A stretch of 64,000 nucleotides of DNA. It comes from Candidatus Rokuibacteriota bacterium (GTDB lineage Bacteria; Methylomirabilota; Methylomirabilia; Rokubacteriales; CSP1-6). Numbering within the stretch: position 1 is the stretch's first letter; each line of letters begins with the position of its first letter. Positions 48,454 to 57,295 of this stretch are shown here, one piece after another. Under the pieces are notes generated by a model, which was not told the origin of the DNA, did no database searches, and saw nothing but the letters and a program-made list of their open reading frames with translations. Made by a program: the position numbers and the translations under genes. The stretch lies in NCBI GenBank assembly GCA_003221515.1, contig QHSI01000015.1, positions 1 through 64,000 of the forward strand, read 5' to 3'.

Positions 48454-49683
48454 CTACGTGAACAGCCCGAGCGACGGCTGCGTGGAGGTGAAGCCTGGGA
48501 AGAGCGCCGCGGTCGGGGCGCCGAGGTGGCGCGCGGCGACCTCGGTGAACAGCGTGCGGAAATCCGTCGTCACGGCCAGGTCGCGGCCTTCGAACAGCTG
48601 GTGGCGTCCGAGCCCTGGCCAGCGCCCGTAGACGCGTCCGCCGCGGACGGCGCCGCCCAGGACCAGCATCGCCGTGCCGTGGCCGTGGTCGGTGCCGCGG
48701 TTGCCGTTCTCGGCGACGGTGCGACCGAACTCCGACATCGTGAGCACGCAGACGTCAGCCATTCGATCGCCGAGGTCTCGCGAGAAGGCGGCCAGCGCCT
48801 GACCGAAGTCTCGCAGGCGGAAGGCGAGCTGCCCCCGCTCGGCGCCCTGGCCGACGTGGGTGTCCCAGCCCTGCATGTCGGCGAAGGCCACCTCGAGGCC
48901 GACGTTGGCCTTGATGAGCTGGGCGATCTGGCGCATCGCATCGCCGAACGGGCCACGCGGATAATCGGCGCCGTTGGCGGGCGCGAGGCGCGAGGCATTC
49001 GCGCTCCTCAACATCTTCACCGCCTCGAAGGTCTCCCGGCCCGTCCCGTGGAGCAGGTCGTGCACGCCCTGGTCGTAGAGCGACTCGAACCCGCGACCGG
49101 CGCTCGCGTCGCCGCCGCGCACGTCGAAGCGGTCGATCGACTGCATCGAGATCGCTCCGACGTCGCCTTGCAGCGTGCGCGGCAACACCGCACCCAGCGC
49201 GACCGCCCGGAACGGCGCCGACTTCGCGGGGAGCGTCCGAGCCACGCGCGCGAGCCACCCGTCGGGCGTGCTCTTCACCCCCGGCGTGCCCGACTCCATG
49301 TAGTCCTGGGCGTCGAAATGCGAGCGCGTGGTGTCCGGCGAGCCGCACGCGTGCACGACGGCGAGCGAATGGTTCTCCCAGAGCGGTAGCAGCGGGGCCA
49401 GTGAGGGGTGGAACGCGAAGAAGCCGTCGAGGTCGACGGCGCGGTCGCTCTCGCCCGGGCGCGGCGACCGCAGCGCGATCGACGGGCGAGCGCCGGCGTA
49501 GCCCGCGTCGCCGTGCGGCATCACCATGCTGAGCCCGTCGACCGCGCCGCGCTGGAAGACCGCGACCAGCACCTTGCCACGGGCCTCCGCCGCGCGGGCC
49601 GTGCGCGTGAGGAAGCGCGGCGCGGCCGCGTAGGCTACCAGCGCGCATCCTCCGGCCTTCAGGAGCGTCCGTCGCGTGGGCAT
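48454..49683 (-). CDS. DUF1501 family exported protein
   Basis: A 409-residue protein with a Tat-type signal (RRTLLKAGG) and the DUF1501 pattern: VFQRGAVDGLSMVMPHGD, HACGSPDTTRSHFDAQDYM, GWDTHVGQG and EFGRTVAENGNRGTDHGHG. The fold is sulfatase/alkaline-phosphatase-like, with His and Asp residues that could bind metal. These proteins almost always pair with DUF1800 genes, as here, and appear to be exported. Their activity is unknown. Confidence 0.93.
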   Translation of the reverse strand: MPTRRTLLKAGGCALVAYAAAPRFLTRTARAAEARGKVLVAVFQRGAVDGLSMVMPHGDAGYAGARPSIALRSPRPGESDRAVDLDGFFAFHPSLAPLLPLWENHSLAVVHACGSPDTTRSHFDAQDYMESGTPGVKSTPDGWLARVARTLPAKSAPFRAVALGAVLPRTLQGDVGAISMQSIDRFDVRGGDASAGRGFESLYDQGVHDLLHGTGRETFEAVKMLRSANASRLAPANGADYPRGPFGDAMRQIAQLIKANVGLEVAFADMQGWDTHVGQGAERGQLAFRLRDFGQALAAFSRDLGDRMADVCVLTMSEFGRTVAENGNRGTDHGHGTAMLVLGGAVRGGRVYGRWPGLGRHQLFEGRDLAVTTDFRTLFTEVAARHLGAPTAALFPGFTSTQPSLGLFT

Positions 49684-49720
49684 CGCCGCGTTTCCTCTCT
49701 CTCCGCCGTCACCGGGCGCG

Positions 49721-51412
49721 TCAGCGCCGCTGGAACTCCGGCGAGCCGATCACCAGCGCGGCGAGCTTGGCCACGTCGGTGTTCGCCGGCCCGCGATCGT
49801 CCGCCGTCTGCCGCGTGATTTGGGGATCCGCGAGGTGCTTCGCCAGTACCGAGCGTGTTTCCGGGCTCGCCTGATTGGCGAGGATCGCCGCCAGGAGGCG
49901 ATCGAGCACCACCGCCGGGACGCTCGTGTCGGCGCCAGCGACGAGCGCCGGCAGGTCGACGGTCACGCGCTGATACCGGCCCGAGACGAGTCCGAGCGCG
50001 AAGTTCATGCGGGCGAGCAGAGCGCCGGAGTTGACCCAGACCTCGGCTCGATCGCCGTACCCGGTGGGCGGCTGGGCTTCGTAGAGCGGCTCGCCGATCT
50101 CCGCGCTGGCGCGCGCGAGGGCCATGCCGCCCTGCGCGTCCGGGCGGCCGCCGAGCGCGCGGGTCGCGCTGGCGACGAACTCGAACGGCTTCTTGATCTT
50201 GGCCCGGTAGATGTCTTCGCCGAGGAACTCGCGCGACTCGAAGATCGTCCGGAGCATCGTGGGGATGTCGCCGCCCGTGCGTGAATAGGTCGCGGCGACG
50301 CGATCGACGAGCGCGGGTGGGGGCACGTCCGACACGAAGCGCCGCACGAGCTTGGTCGCGATGAACCGCGCCGTCGACGGGTGACGGGTCAGGATCTCGA
50401 TGACCCGCTCGCCGTCCTCGCGGCCGCCGCCCGCCGGGATGCGCCGGCCGAGGACCGTCTTCTCGCCGGTGTCGTGCATCGAGGCCCTGAACACGAAGCG
50501 CCCCTCGGCCTGCGGCCGCTCGATCGTCCAGCCCGTGAAGGCGCGGGCGACCTCGGTCACGTCCTTCTGCGAGTAACCGCCGTCGACGCCGAGCGTGTGC
50601 AGCTCCATCAGCTCGCGGGCGTAGTTCTCGTTCAACCCGGCCTTCCGGCCGCGATTGGGACCGGCGGGAATGGTGAAATCGGGCCGCGCGCTCAGCCAGT
50701 TGTCGAGATAGAAGAGCATGGCCGGATGGTGGGCGGTCGCCCGCACGAGCTCGGGAAACTTGCCCAGCGCGTAGGGGCGGATCGCCTCCCGCTCGTACGC
50801 CGAGACGTACCAGCGGACGTCGCCTTTGTTGGCGAAGACGTTGAAGTGGTTGAACCAGAAGTCGACCATGACTTCCTGGAGCTGGCGCTCGCTCGTCACG
50901 GCGCGGACCATCTTGGCCGCCTGCAGCTCGGCCGTGATCCGGGCGGGTCGCTTCTCCATCGGATAGCGCTCTTGCATCTCCTGGCGCGACATCTCCCCGC
51001 TCGCGAGCTTCGCCCGCAGCTGAGGGTCGGGGCGCGGATAGGCGTGCAGGAGCTCGGTCGTCGTCATGCGGAGCGTGGCGAGCTCGGCGAGCGCGGCCTC
51101 GGTCGCCGAGTCGTCGATCTTCTCGGGGTGCAGCTGGCGCTCGAGCCAGACGTCGAGACCGAGGGCGCGCACGCGCTCGACCTCGCCGGGGCGTGGGCCG
51201 TAGGTGAGCCGGCTCAGCGCGTGGAGCACCTCGCGGTCACCGGCGGCGCGCAGCTCCGACCGAGCCGTCGTGGCTTGCGAAGCCGAGGTGGGCGCCGCGG
51301 CCCCCGGTACCGGCGCCGGCGCGGGCGCGTTGCCGCGGTCGGCGACACGCGAGGCGGGCGCGCTGCACCCGACGAGGAAAACCGCGGCCAGGACCGACGC
51401 CGTCCATCTCAT
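49721..51412 (-). CDS. DUF1800 family lipoprotein
   Basis: A 563-residue exported protein. The signal peptide ends in LVGC (lipobox). DUF1800 landmarks are LSRLTYGPRPGEVERV, LVDFWFNHFNVF-type (here EVMVDFWFNHFNVFANKG), NENYARELMELHTLG and FTGWTI. The ATG at 51412 overlaps the stop of the repeat-protein gene; the very long frame extending to 52033 is a shadow. It is paired with DUF1501 and belongs to the sigma-factor operon. Confidence 0.93.
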   Translation of the reverse strand: MRWTASVLAAVFLVGCSAPASRVADRGNAPAPAPVPGAAAPTSASQATTARSELRAAGDREVLHALSRLTYGPRPGEVERVRALGLDVWLERQLHPEKIDDSATEAALAELATLRMTTTELLHAYPRPDPQLRAKLASGEMSRQEMQERYPMEKRPARITAELQAAKMVRAVTSERQLQEVMVDFWFNHFNVFANKGDVRWYVSAYEREAIRPYALGKFPELVRATAHHPAMLFYLDNWLSARPDFTIPAGPNRGRKAGLNENYARELMELHTLGVDGGYSQKDVTEVARAFTGWTIERPQAEGRFVFRASMHDTGEKTVLGRRIPAGGGREDGERVIEILTRHPSTARFIATKLVRRFVSDVPPPALVDRVAATYSRTGGDIPTMLRTIFESREFLGEDIYRAKIKKPFEFVASATRALGGRPDAQGGMALARASAEIGEPLYEAQPPTGYGDRAEVWVNSGALLARMNFALGLVSGRYQRVTVDLPALVAGADTSVPAVVLDRLLAAILANQASPETRSVLAKHLADPQITRQTADDRGPANTDVAKLAALVIGSPEFQRR

Positions 51413-52038
51413 CTGAGCGCTCCTGGCGGCGTGGTGCCGGCCGGCGGGGGCTGGACGCTGCGGTGCTGCCGTTGCTCGCGCAATCGCTCCCGCTCGTCGG
51501 GAGGCATCTGGCGCCAGCGCTCGCGGATCCGCTCTCGCTCCTCGGGGCTCATCTGACGCCAGCGTTCCTGATTGCGCTGCACGCGGTCGCGCTCCTCGGG
51601 CGACAGCGACTCCCATTGCTGATAGCGCTGGATGATCCGATCGCGCCGTTCGGGCGTCAGCTGCTGGAAACGCTCGTACTCCTTCTGGAGGCTCTGCCGC
51701 CGTTCTTCCGGCAGCTCGTTCCAGCGCTGGAAATCCTGGAGGACTCGGGCCCGCCCCTCCGGCGAGAGCTTGTGGAGGCGCTGATAGTTCTCGCGCGCCG
51801 CCTCCCGCTCCTCCGGCGTCATCGACTTCCAGCGGCGGTAGTTCTCGAGCGCGCGCGCCCGCTGCTCCGGCGTGAGCTTCTGCCAGCGCTCCAGGTTTCG
51901 CTCGGCGAGAGCCCGCTCCTCCGGGGTGAGCTTGTCCAGTCCCGGAACCGGCGCCGTCTGTCCCCATGCGCCCGCGAGCACGCCGAGCACGAGCAGCGGG
52001 CTCAGCAAGAGCGATCGCCGCGCGACGCGCCAACTCAT
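51409..52038 (-). CDS. DUF3106-like exported protein built of about nine 18-residue helical repeats
   Basis: A 209-residue protein: signal peptide (about 1-26), then regular units beginning LTPEER, LTPEQR, MTPEER, LSPEGR, LPEERR, LTPERR, LSPEER, MSPEER and MPPDER, each followed by an Arg/Glu helix with a conserved Trp or Phe (for example NLERWQK). The tail is Pro-rich. Each unit looks like a capped helix, so the protein may form a solenoid or bind a partner or metal. It lies between the anti-sigma genes and DUF1800. Confidence 0.85.
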   Translation of the reverse strand: MSWRVARRSLLLSPLLVLGVLAGAWGQTAPVPGLDKLTPEERALAERNLERWQKLTPEQRARALENYRRWKSMTPEEREAARENYQRLHKLSPEGRARVLQDFQRWNELPEERRQSLQKEYERFQQLTPERRDRIIQRYQQWESLSPEERDRVQRNQERWRQMSPEERERIRERWRQMPPDERERLREQRQHRSVQPPPAGTTPPGALR

Positions 52039-52316
52039 CGCTCCTTCGCCTCCTTGGGCACGGCGGGCGTCCGCGGCTCCATCGTGGACAGACGCTCGAG
52101 CAAGCGCATCCGCTCGAGAATTCGCAGGCGCGCCAGCAGGCCGGAGTCGCGGGCGAGATCGACGTCCTTGAGGAGGTCCAGGTCGAGCAACATCTGCGCG
52201 TCGGGTTGGGCCGCGTCGTCGCCGGCGGCGCCCGGACGCGCGGCGACGAGCCCCGCTCCCAACAGGCCGAGCACCAGCCACACGGGTGCGAGGCGACGAG
52301 GCGTGCGGAGCGTCAT
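52035..52316 (-). CDS. small exported leucine-rich helical protein
   Basis: A 93-residue protein with a signal or anchor segment (about 10-28). A Leu/Asp/Arg helical stretch follows (DLDLLKDVDLARDSGLLARLRILERMRLLERLS), and then a Pro/Lys tail. The LLERL-type heptads resemble the C terminus of the anti-sigma factor upstream. It starts one base into the anti-sigma stop (TGATG). Function unknown; a coiled-coil partner of the anti-sigma factor is an inference. Confidence 0.75.
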   Translation of the reverse strand: MTLRTPRRLAPVWLVLGLLGAGLVAARPGAAGDDAAQPDAQMLLDLDLLKDVDLARDSGLLARLRILERMRLLERLSTMEPRTPAVPKEAKER

Positions 52317-52804
52317 CAGCCCGGACGCCCCGCGGCGAGGCCGTCGAGGTCGCTCATGAAGTCGAGATCTTCCTCGAGGAGATCGAGGCGCTCGACCACC
52401 TGGTACTGCTCCAGGAGCCCGAGGTTGCGGCCGATGGCCGCTTCCTCGAAGGCTACGGGGTCGCCGGCCGTCGGGACCTGACGTCCCACGCCCCACACCG
52501 CGACGAAGAGCAGGACGCCGGCGAGGCTCGTCGCCAGGGCCAGCGGCACGGGTTGCCACCACCACGCGCGCCGCCCACGGCGCGCCTCGAGCTTCTCCCG
52601 CAGCTCGGCGCGATAGCGCGCCCAATTCACCGCCGGCGGTTCGGCGATGGAGCGCGAGAGCTCGCCGAGCAGCTCACGGAGCTGATCGGTGTCCTGCCGG
52701 CAATCCGGGCACTCGTCGAGGTGGCGCGCGACGCGCTCGCGCTCGGCGGGTGGAAGCTCGCCGCGTAGATACGGAACGAGATCGGTCTCGGGATGCTTCG
52801 CCAC
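52316..52804 (-). CDS. membrane anti-sigma factor with HxxxCxxC zinc finger
   Basis: A 162-residue single-pass protein. The cytoplasmic N domain has the zinc-binding anti-sigma motif His28-x3-Cys32-x2-Cys35 (HLDECPDC), which clamps an ECF sigma factor. A membrane helix follows at about 87-106, then an outward-facing helical domain (VVERLDLLEEDLDFM). The GTG at 52804 is one base beyond the sigma stop. It should hold the adjacent sigma factor inactive until an envelope signal arrives. Confidence 0.92.
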   Translation of the reverse strand: MAKHPETDLVPYLRGELPPAERERVARHLDECPDCRQDTDQLRELLGELSRSIAEPPAVNWARYRAELREKLEARRGRRAWWWQPVPLALATSLAGVLLFVAVWGVGRQVPTAGDPVAFEEAAIGRNLGLLEQYQVVERLDLLEEDLDFMSDLDGLAAGRPG

Positions 52805-52805
52805 G

Positions 52806-53378
52806 TCAGCGCTTCTCCATGTTCTTCATCGTCTTCTTGAGCGCGTTCATCGCGCGGTGCAGGTGCACGCGCACGGTCGCCTCCGAGCACTTGAGCACCT
52901 CGGCGATCTCGTACGTCGCCAGCTCCTCCTGGACCTGGAGCACGACCGCCGCCCTCTGCCGGGGCGCCAGCCGGTCGACCGCCGCCCACAGGTCCTTCAT
53001 CGTCTGCTCCCGGCCGAGCTCGTCGACCGGATCGGTGACGGGCGCCGGCTGCCGTTCGAGGAACGACTCACCCTGGTCGTCGGCGGCGTCGCCTGCCCAC
53101 GGCTTCCACCACCGTCGCTTCCGCTTGTGATCCAGGCACAGGTTGACCACGATCCGGTAGAACCAGGTCGAGAATTTCGATCGGCCGCCGAAGCTGCCGG
53201 CGCTCTCATGGAGACGGATGAAGGCCTCCTGCGAGAGGTCACGCGCATCCTCCGGGTCGCGCACGATGGACCAGGCGAGACGATAGGCCCGCCCCTGGTA
53301 GCGCTCGACGAGCAGCTCGAACGCCGCCACGTCTCGCTTGGCCACTCGCTGGCAGAGCGCCTCGTCGGATGGCTCCAC
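52806..53378 (-). CDS. ECF (RpoE-like) RNA polymerase sigma factor
   Basis: A 190-residue sigma factor. Region 2 (about 20-90) contains DPEDARDLSQEAFIRLH and FSTWFYRIVVNLCLDHKRK for -10 recognition. Region 4 (about 130-185) contains RLAPRQRAAVVLQVQEEL and a helix-turn-helix EIAEVLKCSEATVRVHLHRA. It heads the operon with its anti-sigma factor. A GGAACC-type -35 candidate (TGGAACCTT on the minus strand, 53430-53438) lies 52 bases upstream and could mean autoregulation. Confidence 0.95.
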   Translation of the reverse strand: MEPSDEALCQRVAKRDVAAFELLVERYQGRAYRLAWSIVRDPEDARDLSQEAFIRLHESAGSFGGRSKFSTWFYRIVVNLCLDHKRKRRWWKPWAGDAADDQGESFLERQPAPVTDPVDELGREQTMKDLWAAVDRLAPRQRAAVVLQVQEELATYEIAEVLKCSEATVRVHLHRAMNALKKTMKNMEKR

Positions 53379-53463
53379 TCGCCTGGGTCCCCTCGTCCAT
53401 CACCTTGTCACTCCTCACTCCTGGCCCGCAAGGTTCCAGGGCGGTCCGGCCTCTGGATCCTAC

Positions 53464-53479
53464 GGGGTTCGACGCCCCC
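53464..53479 (-). repeat. short GTCGA-loop hairpin
   Basis: On the minus strand GGGGGCGTCGAACCCC folds as a G/C-run stem around a GTCGA-containing loop, like the pair near 62 kb. It lies in the 189-base gap between the sigma factor and the SDR gene. That gap also has an imperfect GGGGA/TCCCC hairpin at 53522-53547 and otherwise nothing recognisable. Confidence 0.45.
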
Positions 53480-53567
53480 GAGGAGAGGGACGTTTACAGC
53501 CAGGAGAGGGGAAAGGCCTTCGGGGAACGGCATTTGCGGAAGGTCCCCGCGCCGGCACCGCCGGTCG

Positions 53568-54275
53568 TCAGATCGCGAGCAGGGTGCCGGTGATGTAGCG
53601 GGACTCGGGGCGCGCCAGCGTGGCGATCGCGTCGGCGACGGCCGCGACCGGCACCCAGCCCTTGCGGTCGCTGTCCGGCATCGCCGCGCGGTTCGCCGGG
53701 GTGTCCAGGGTGCTCGGGAGCACGGCGTTCACCGTCACGCCATGCTCCCCGGCCTCCTGGGCGAGCGCCTGCGTGAACGCGATCGCGCCGGCCTTGGCGA
53801 CGGTATAGGCGATGAACCCGGCGGCGGGTGGCACCACCGCCCGCGACGCGATGACAACGATGCGCCCGTACCGCGCCCGGACCATGTGCGGCAACACCGC
53901 CTTCGCCGCGCTAAACGCGCTGTTCAGATTCAGGTCGAGCATGCGGTTCCAGGTCTCGCGGTCGGTCTCGAGCAGCGAGCCCCCGGCGAAGCCACCCACG
54001 CCCGCCACGAGGACGTCGATCGTGCCGCGGGCGCCGCTCAGGCTTCGGGCGAAGGCGGTCATCGAATCGAGGTCGGTCACGTCGACCGGCTCCAGGAGGA
54101 GGCGCGATCGGTCGGTGGCGGCGACCCGCTCGTGGAGGCGGGCGCGCTCGGCCTCGACGGCGTACGGCACCGCGACGACGGCGCCGTCGGCCAGGAGACG
54201 CAGCGTCACGGCCTGGCCGAGCGCGCCGGTGCCGCCGGTGACGACCGCCACCCGCCCGTCGAGGGGCCGGGTCAC
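53568..54275 (-). CDS. short-chain dehydrogenase/reductase
   Basis: A 235-residue classical SDR with TGGTGALGQ as the nucleotide loop. AGVGGFAGG takes the place of NNAG, Ser occurs in VIASRAVV, and Tyr/Lys in YTVAKAG. The substrate is unknown. The GTG at 54275 overlaps the stop of the ParB-like gene; the much longer frame upstream is a shadow. It is the last gene of a five-gene minus-strand operon. Confidence 0.92.
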   Translation of the reverse strand: MTRPLDGRVAVVTGGTGALGQAVTLRLLADGAVVAVPYAVEAERARLHERVAATDRSRLLLEPVDVTDLDSMTAFARSLSGARGTIDVLVAGVGGFAGGSLLETDRETWNRMLDLNLNSAFSAAKAVLPHMVRARYGRIVVIASRAVVPPAAGFIAYTVAKAGAIAFTQALAQEAGEHGVTVNAVLPSTLDTPANRAAMPDSDRKGWVPVAAVADAIATLARPESRYITGTLLAI

Positions 54276-55159
54276 TCTGGGGACCCGTGCATGATCGACG
54301 ACCGCTGGATTTCGTCGTAGCGGACCTTGGCCACGTCGAACTCCTCGAGGCTCTCCCGCAGCTTCTTGAAGGTCTGCTCGAACGACGGGAGCGTCTTGCG
54401 CGCGCGGGTGAGCGGCGTGGTGCGCGCTAGCACGTAGTTCTTCACGTACGGATGACTGATCCCGCGCTTCTTGATCTTCGCCACGACGACGCCGAGCGCC
54501 GCGTCGGCCGCGCGAACCAGGTCGGCGCGCTCGACCCGCGCCGGCAGGCCCTTGGCGAGCGACTGCTTGAGGAACTTGTCGACCCGCCGGAGGATCGGGG
54601 CGAACGCGCCGCCGGCGAATCGCTTGTTCTCCTCGTAGAGGAGCCCCAGCGTGATGAAGTGCGCGGACTCGAACTGGAACGTCCACTTCTCCTCGGTGGT
54701 CTCCCCCTCTTCCTCGGCGAGGGCGCGGTACATGCGGATGACCTCGAGCGCCTTCTCCTTGAGGTTGTGCGCCTTCTCGACGTTGAGCGGGAGGACCTCG
54801 AAAACCATCTCGGGCTCCACGACGACAATGGCCGGAACGAAGTCCGCTTTCAGCTTGTCGAGGACGGCGCGCCGGTGGTTGCCGTTGGGCGTCCAGTAGA
54901 CTCCGGGGCGCGGCGAGATGATCACGATCGGATCGACGAACCGATCGAGGCGCTTGATCGACTCGGTGAGGCGCTTGACGTGGGTCGGCGAGAGGTCGCG
55001 CTGGTACGGGCTGGCCTCGCACTTGGCCCGGGGCAGGAGGCAGAAGATCTGCCAGTGCTCGCCGACGGGCTCCTGGTAGAGCGCCAGGATCCGACCGCCG
55101 TCTCGCTCGATCTGCGCCGCAAGCTCTCGCGCCGCGCGGGAAGGTTCGTTGTCAGCCAT
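54272..55159 (-). CDS. ParB/Srx-fold protein, not chromosome-segregation ParB
   Basis: A 295-residue cytoplasmic protein. The ParB-like N-terminal domain spans about 45-125: SPYQRDLSPTHVKRLTESI, DPIVIIS and NGNHRRAVLDKL, the last corresponding to the nucleotide-binding GERRxRA box. No helix-turn-helix or segregation domain follows; the rest is helical and charged. ParB-fold proteins can bind or hydrolyse CTP/ATP. Its role with metabolic neighbours is unclear. Its start overlaps the methyltransferase 3' end. Confidence 0.82.
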   Translation of the reverse strand: MADNEPSRAARELAAQIERDGGRILALYQEPVGEHWQIFCLLPRAKCEASPYQRDLSPTHVKRLTESIKRLDRFVDPIVIISPRPGVYWTPNGNHRRAVLDKLKADFVPAIVVVEPEMVFEVLPLNVEKAHNLKEKALEVIRMYRALAEEEGETTEEKWTFQFESAHFITLGLLYEENKRFAGGAFAPILRRVDKFLKQSLAKGLPARVERADLVRAADAALGVVVAKIKKRGISHPYVKNYVLARTTPLTRARKTLPSFEQTFKKLRESLEEFDVAKVRYDEIQRSSIMHGSPE

Positions 55160-55745
55160 TGGTTTTCCTCAAGAGAACCATCCATTCCTGACCTTGCCGC
55201 GGTCGCACCGACCGCGGCTGAAACGCGCGCTCGACGCGGAAGCGCGCCGCGAAAAGCCGGCGCACCTCGCGTTCGGAGACCGGGAAGGGCGGACCGGCGG
55301 CGCGACGCCGCATCGGAAAGAAGCACGCGAGGAGCCATCCCCCCGGCCTGAGGATCGCCGCCATCGTCCGCACGTATTCGGCGCGGCGGCGCGGCTCGAT
55401 GGCGCAGAAGCACGTGTACTCCCAGACGCCGTCGAACGCGTGGCCGAAGTCGCGATCGAGCGTGAAGATGTCCTGCTGGACGAATTCGGCCGGGACGCGC
55501 TCGTTCTTCGCGAGCGACCGCGCCTGAGCGACCGCCGTGGGCGAGAAGTCGAAGCCGACCGCGGCGTAGCCGTGCGCTTCGAGGTACCGGACGTCGTGGC
55601 CGCGGCCGCAACCCGGGACCGCGACCCGGCCCCGCGGCGGCGGCGTGTGCTCGACGAAGTCGACGAGCGGCGGCGCGGGCTGGCGCAGCTCCCACCCGTC
55701 GCCGCCGCGCGTGTAGAGGTCGGTCCAGAACTCGGCGGCGCTCAC
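55152..55745 (-). CDS. SAM-dependent methyltransferase, thiopurine-methyltransferase-like
   Basis: A 197-residue class I methyltransferase. The N terminus FWTDLYTRGGDGWELRQPAP and motif I VPGCGRGHDVRYL match the TPMT family. The SAM acidic residue is in AVGFDFS, and DGVWEYTCFCAIEP follows. Bacterial relatives methylate selenium, tellurium or small thiols, which is worth noting given the UGA-containing gene at 32.4 kb. The GTG at 55745 overlaps the HAD stop. Confidence 0.9.
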   Translation of the reverse strand: MSAAEFWTDLYTRGGDGWELRQPAPPLVDFVEHTPPPRGRVAVPGCGRGHDVRYLEAHGYAAVGFDFSPTAVAQARSLAKNERVPAEFVQQDIFTLDRDFGHAFDGVWEYTCFCAIEPRRRAEYVRTMAAILRPGGWLLACFFPMRRRAAGPPFPVSEREVRRLFAARFRVERAFQPRSVRPRQGQEWMVLLRKTNG

Positions 55746-56386
55746 GCTGGCCACGTGACCCCTTCGAAATCCGCCACCACGCGCTCGACGCCGGCCGCGC
55801 GGAGCTCGGTCTCGCTGTGGGCGGTGGTCACGCCGATGACCCGCATGCCGGCCCGCCGGGCCGCCTGCACGCCCACGATCGCGTCTTCGAACACCAGGCA
55901 GTCCGACGGCTCGATGCGGATGGCGCGCGCCGCCAGCAGGTACACCTCGGGATCCGGCTTGCCCCGGCGCACGTCCTCGGCGGTGGCCACCGCCGCGAAT
56001 CGCTCGAGCAGCCCGAGCCGATTCAGCAGCAGATCGGTGTCGACGCGCGTGGCCGAGGTGGCGACGGCACACGGCACGCTCTGAGCCGCGAGCTCGTCGA
56101 GGAACGCGGAGACGCCGCGAACCGCTGGCAGCCCGTGGCGCGAGAGCCGGCGATAGTGCTCGAGCTTGCGATCGGCGAGGCGGTGCGCCTCGGCGATGTC
56201 CACGACGCGGCCGAGGAGCAGCGGGACCGCCTCGGTGCTCGGCCGGCCGATGGTCAACCGCCAGTACTCCGGCTGCGCGGGCGTCACACCGAGCTCGTCC
56301 AGCAGCGCGCGCCACGCGCCGCGGTGATGGGCGTTGGAGTCCACGAGCACGCCGTCCATGTCGAAGATGACGGCGCGCGTCCCCAA
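55742..56386 (-). CDS. HAD-superfamily phosphatase/phosphomutase (beta-PGM-like)
   Basis: A 214-residue HAD subfamily IA protein. Motif I is FDMDGVLVDS (two Asp), motif II is ATSATR, motif III Lys is in RRGKPDPEVY, and motif IV is VFEDAIVG. The helical cap at 15-80 is of the beta-phosphoglucomutase/sugar-phosphatase type. The TTG at 56386 is the only start that keeps motif I and follows the DUF1054 stop by one base. Confidence 0.93.
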   Translation of the reverse strand: MGTRAVIFDMDGVLVDSNAHHRGAWRALLDELGVTPAQPEYWRLTIGRPSTEAVPLLLGRVVDIAEAHRLADRKLEHYRRLSRHGLPAVRGVSAFLDELAAQSVPCAVATSATRVDTDLLLNRLGLLERFAAVATAEDVRRGKPDPEVYLLAARAIRIEPSDCLVFEDAIVGVQAARRAGMRVIGVTTAHSETELRAAGVERVVADFEGVTWPA

Positions 56387-56387
56387 G

Positions 56388-57017
56388 CTAGCGGAGACGA
56401 TAGAGGGGCGCCAGCGCGCGGAAGGTCTCGAGCGCGGCGGAGCGGTACTGCGCCTCCGTCCAGCGCGCGGCCTCCTCGGCCTGCACGGCGCGTCCCACGA
56501 TCAGCTGTCCGTCGCGCGTCCGCGTCAGCTCGTCGGCGAGCCCGGCCAGCGTCTCGGGCGTGAGCTCGGCGAGGGGCGCCGCCGGCTCCTCGTCGTGCTC
56601 GTTCTTGAACCACGCGAGGTGCTTGACGCGGCGGAGCACGGGCCCGATCTTCGGCGCGTTCTTCCGCCATGCCGCCGCCCAGCGCCGCTTGTCCGAGTGC
56701 TCGGGGCCGACCTCGAACAGGAAGCGCACGTAGCCACGCGACACGGACACCTTGAAGTGGCAATGCTGCTTGTAGCCCCGCGCGTCGGGGCCGAAGGCGA
56801 CCCAGGTGTCGTCGGGCGCGTTCACGGTTCGGCGCGCGTGCTTCGCGACGTGCGCGAAGACGTCGCCGCCGACCGAGCGGCTGATCGAGGGCGCCAGGCT
56901 TCCGCCGAAGGCGTCGAGCTTCGGCCGGACGCGAGCGCGGATCTCGTCCATGCGCGGCTTGAACCCCTTCACGTCGAACACTTTGAAGTCACCTGCGACG
57001 AACGCTGCAGACGGCAT
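56388..57017 (-). CDS. DUF1054 (YktB/UPF0637-like) protein
   Basis: A 209-residue cytoplasmic protein. The conserved phrases VFDVKGFKPRMDEIRA, HVAKHARRTVNAPDDTWVAF and GYKQHCHFKVSV identify the family, best known from Firmicutes, where its role is unknown. Its presence in a high-GC genome could reflect transfer, but composition matches the neighbours. It is the first gene of the minus-strand operon ending with the SDR. Confidence 0.87.
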   Translation of the reverse strand: MPSAAFVAGDFKVFDVKGFKPRMDEIRARVRPKLDAFGGSLAPSISRSVGGDVFAHVAKHARRTVNAPDDTWVAFGPDARGYKQHCHFKVSVSRGYVRFLFEVGPEHSDKRRWAAAWRKNAPKIGPVLRRVKHLAWFKNEHDEEPAAPLAELTPETLAGLADELTRTRDGQLIVGRAVQAEEAARWTEAQYRSAALETFRALAPLYRLR

Positions 57018-57295
57018 CAGTACTCCCCCCCGGGCTCAGTGGTCGGCGGATCGGGCGAGCATGGAGTCGCTGGGGTTCATCGCGAAGCCGAGTGGGATGA
57101 TCGACCGTCGGCGCGCGAACGTCAACATGTTTTGCGAAGACGGTGAGCTCACACAGCCCGTGTTCGTGCGACGCCTCCTTGACGCGCTCTACCGACCGCG
57201 GGCGGAACGGCCGGGAGTTACTATAAGAGCTCGAATGGCCACTGTAAACCGAGACGCGCGGCGTCGATGACGGCGACGATACTCCGGGCCGCGGG
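57018..57295. other. intergenic region without a convincing gene
   Basis: The 278 bases between the divergent DUF1054 and glycosyltransferase genes contain a plus-strand frame from ATG 57061 to 57270 (VNMFCEDGELTQPVF, RRLLDALYRPRAE) that is somewhat protein-like but has no ribosome-binding site or recognised family. TATAAG at 57221-57226 is a possible -10 without a clear -35. Confidence 0.4.
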
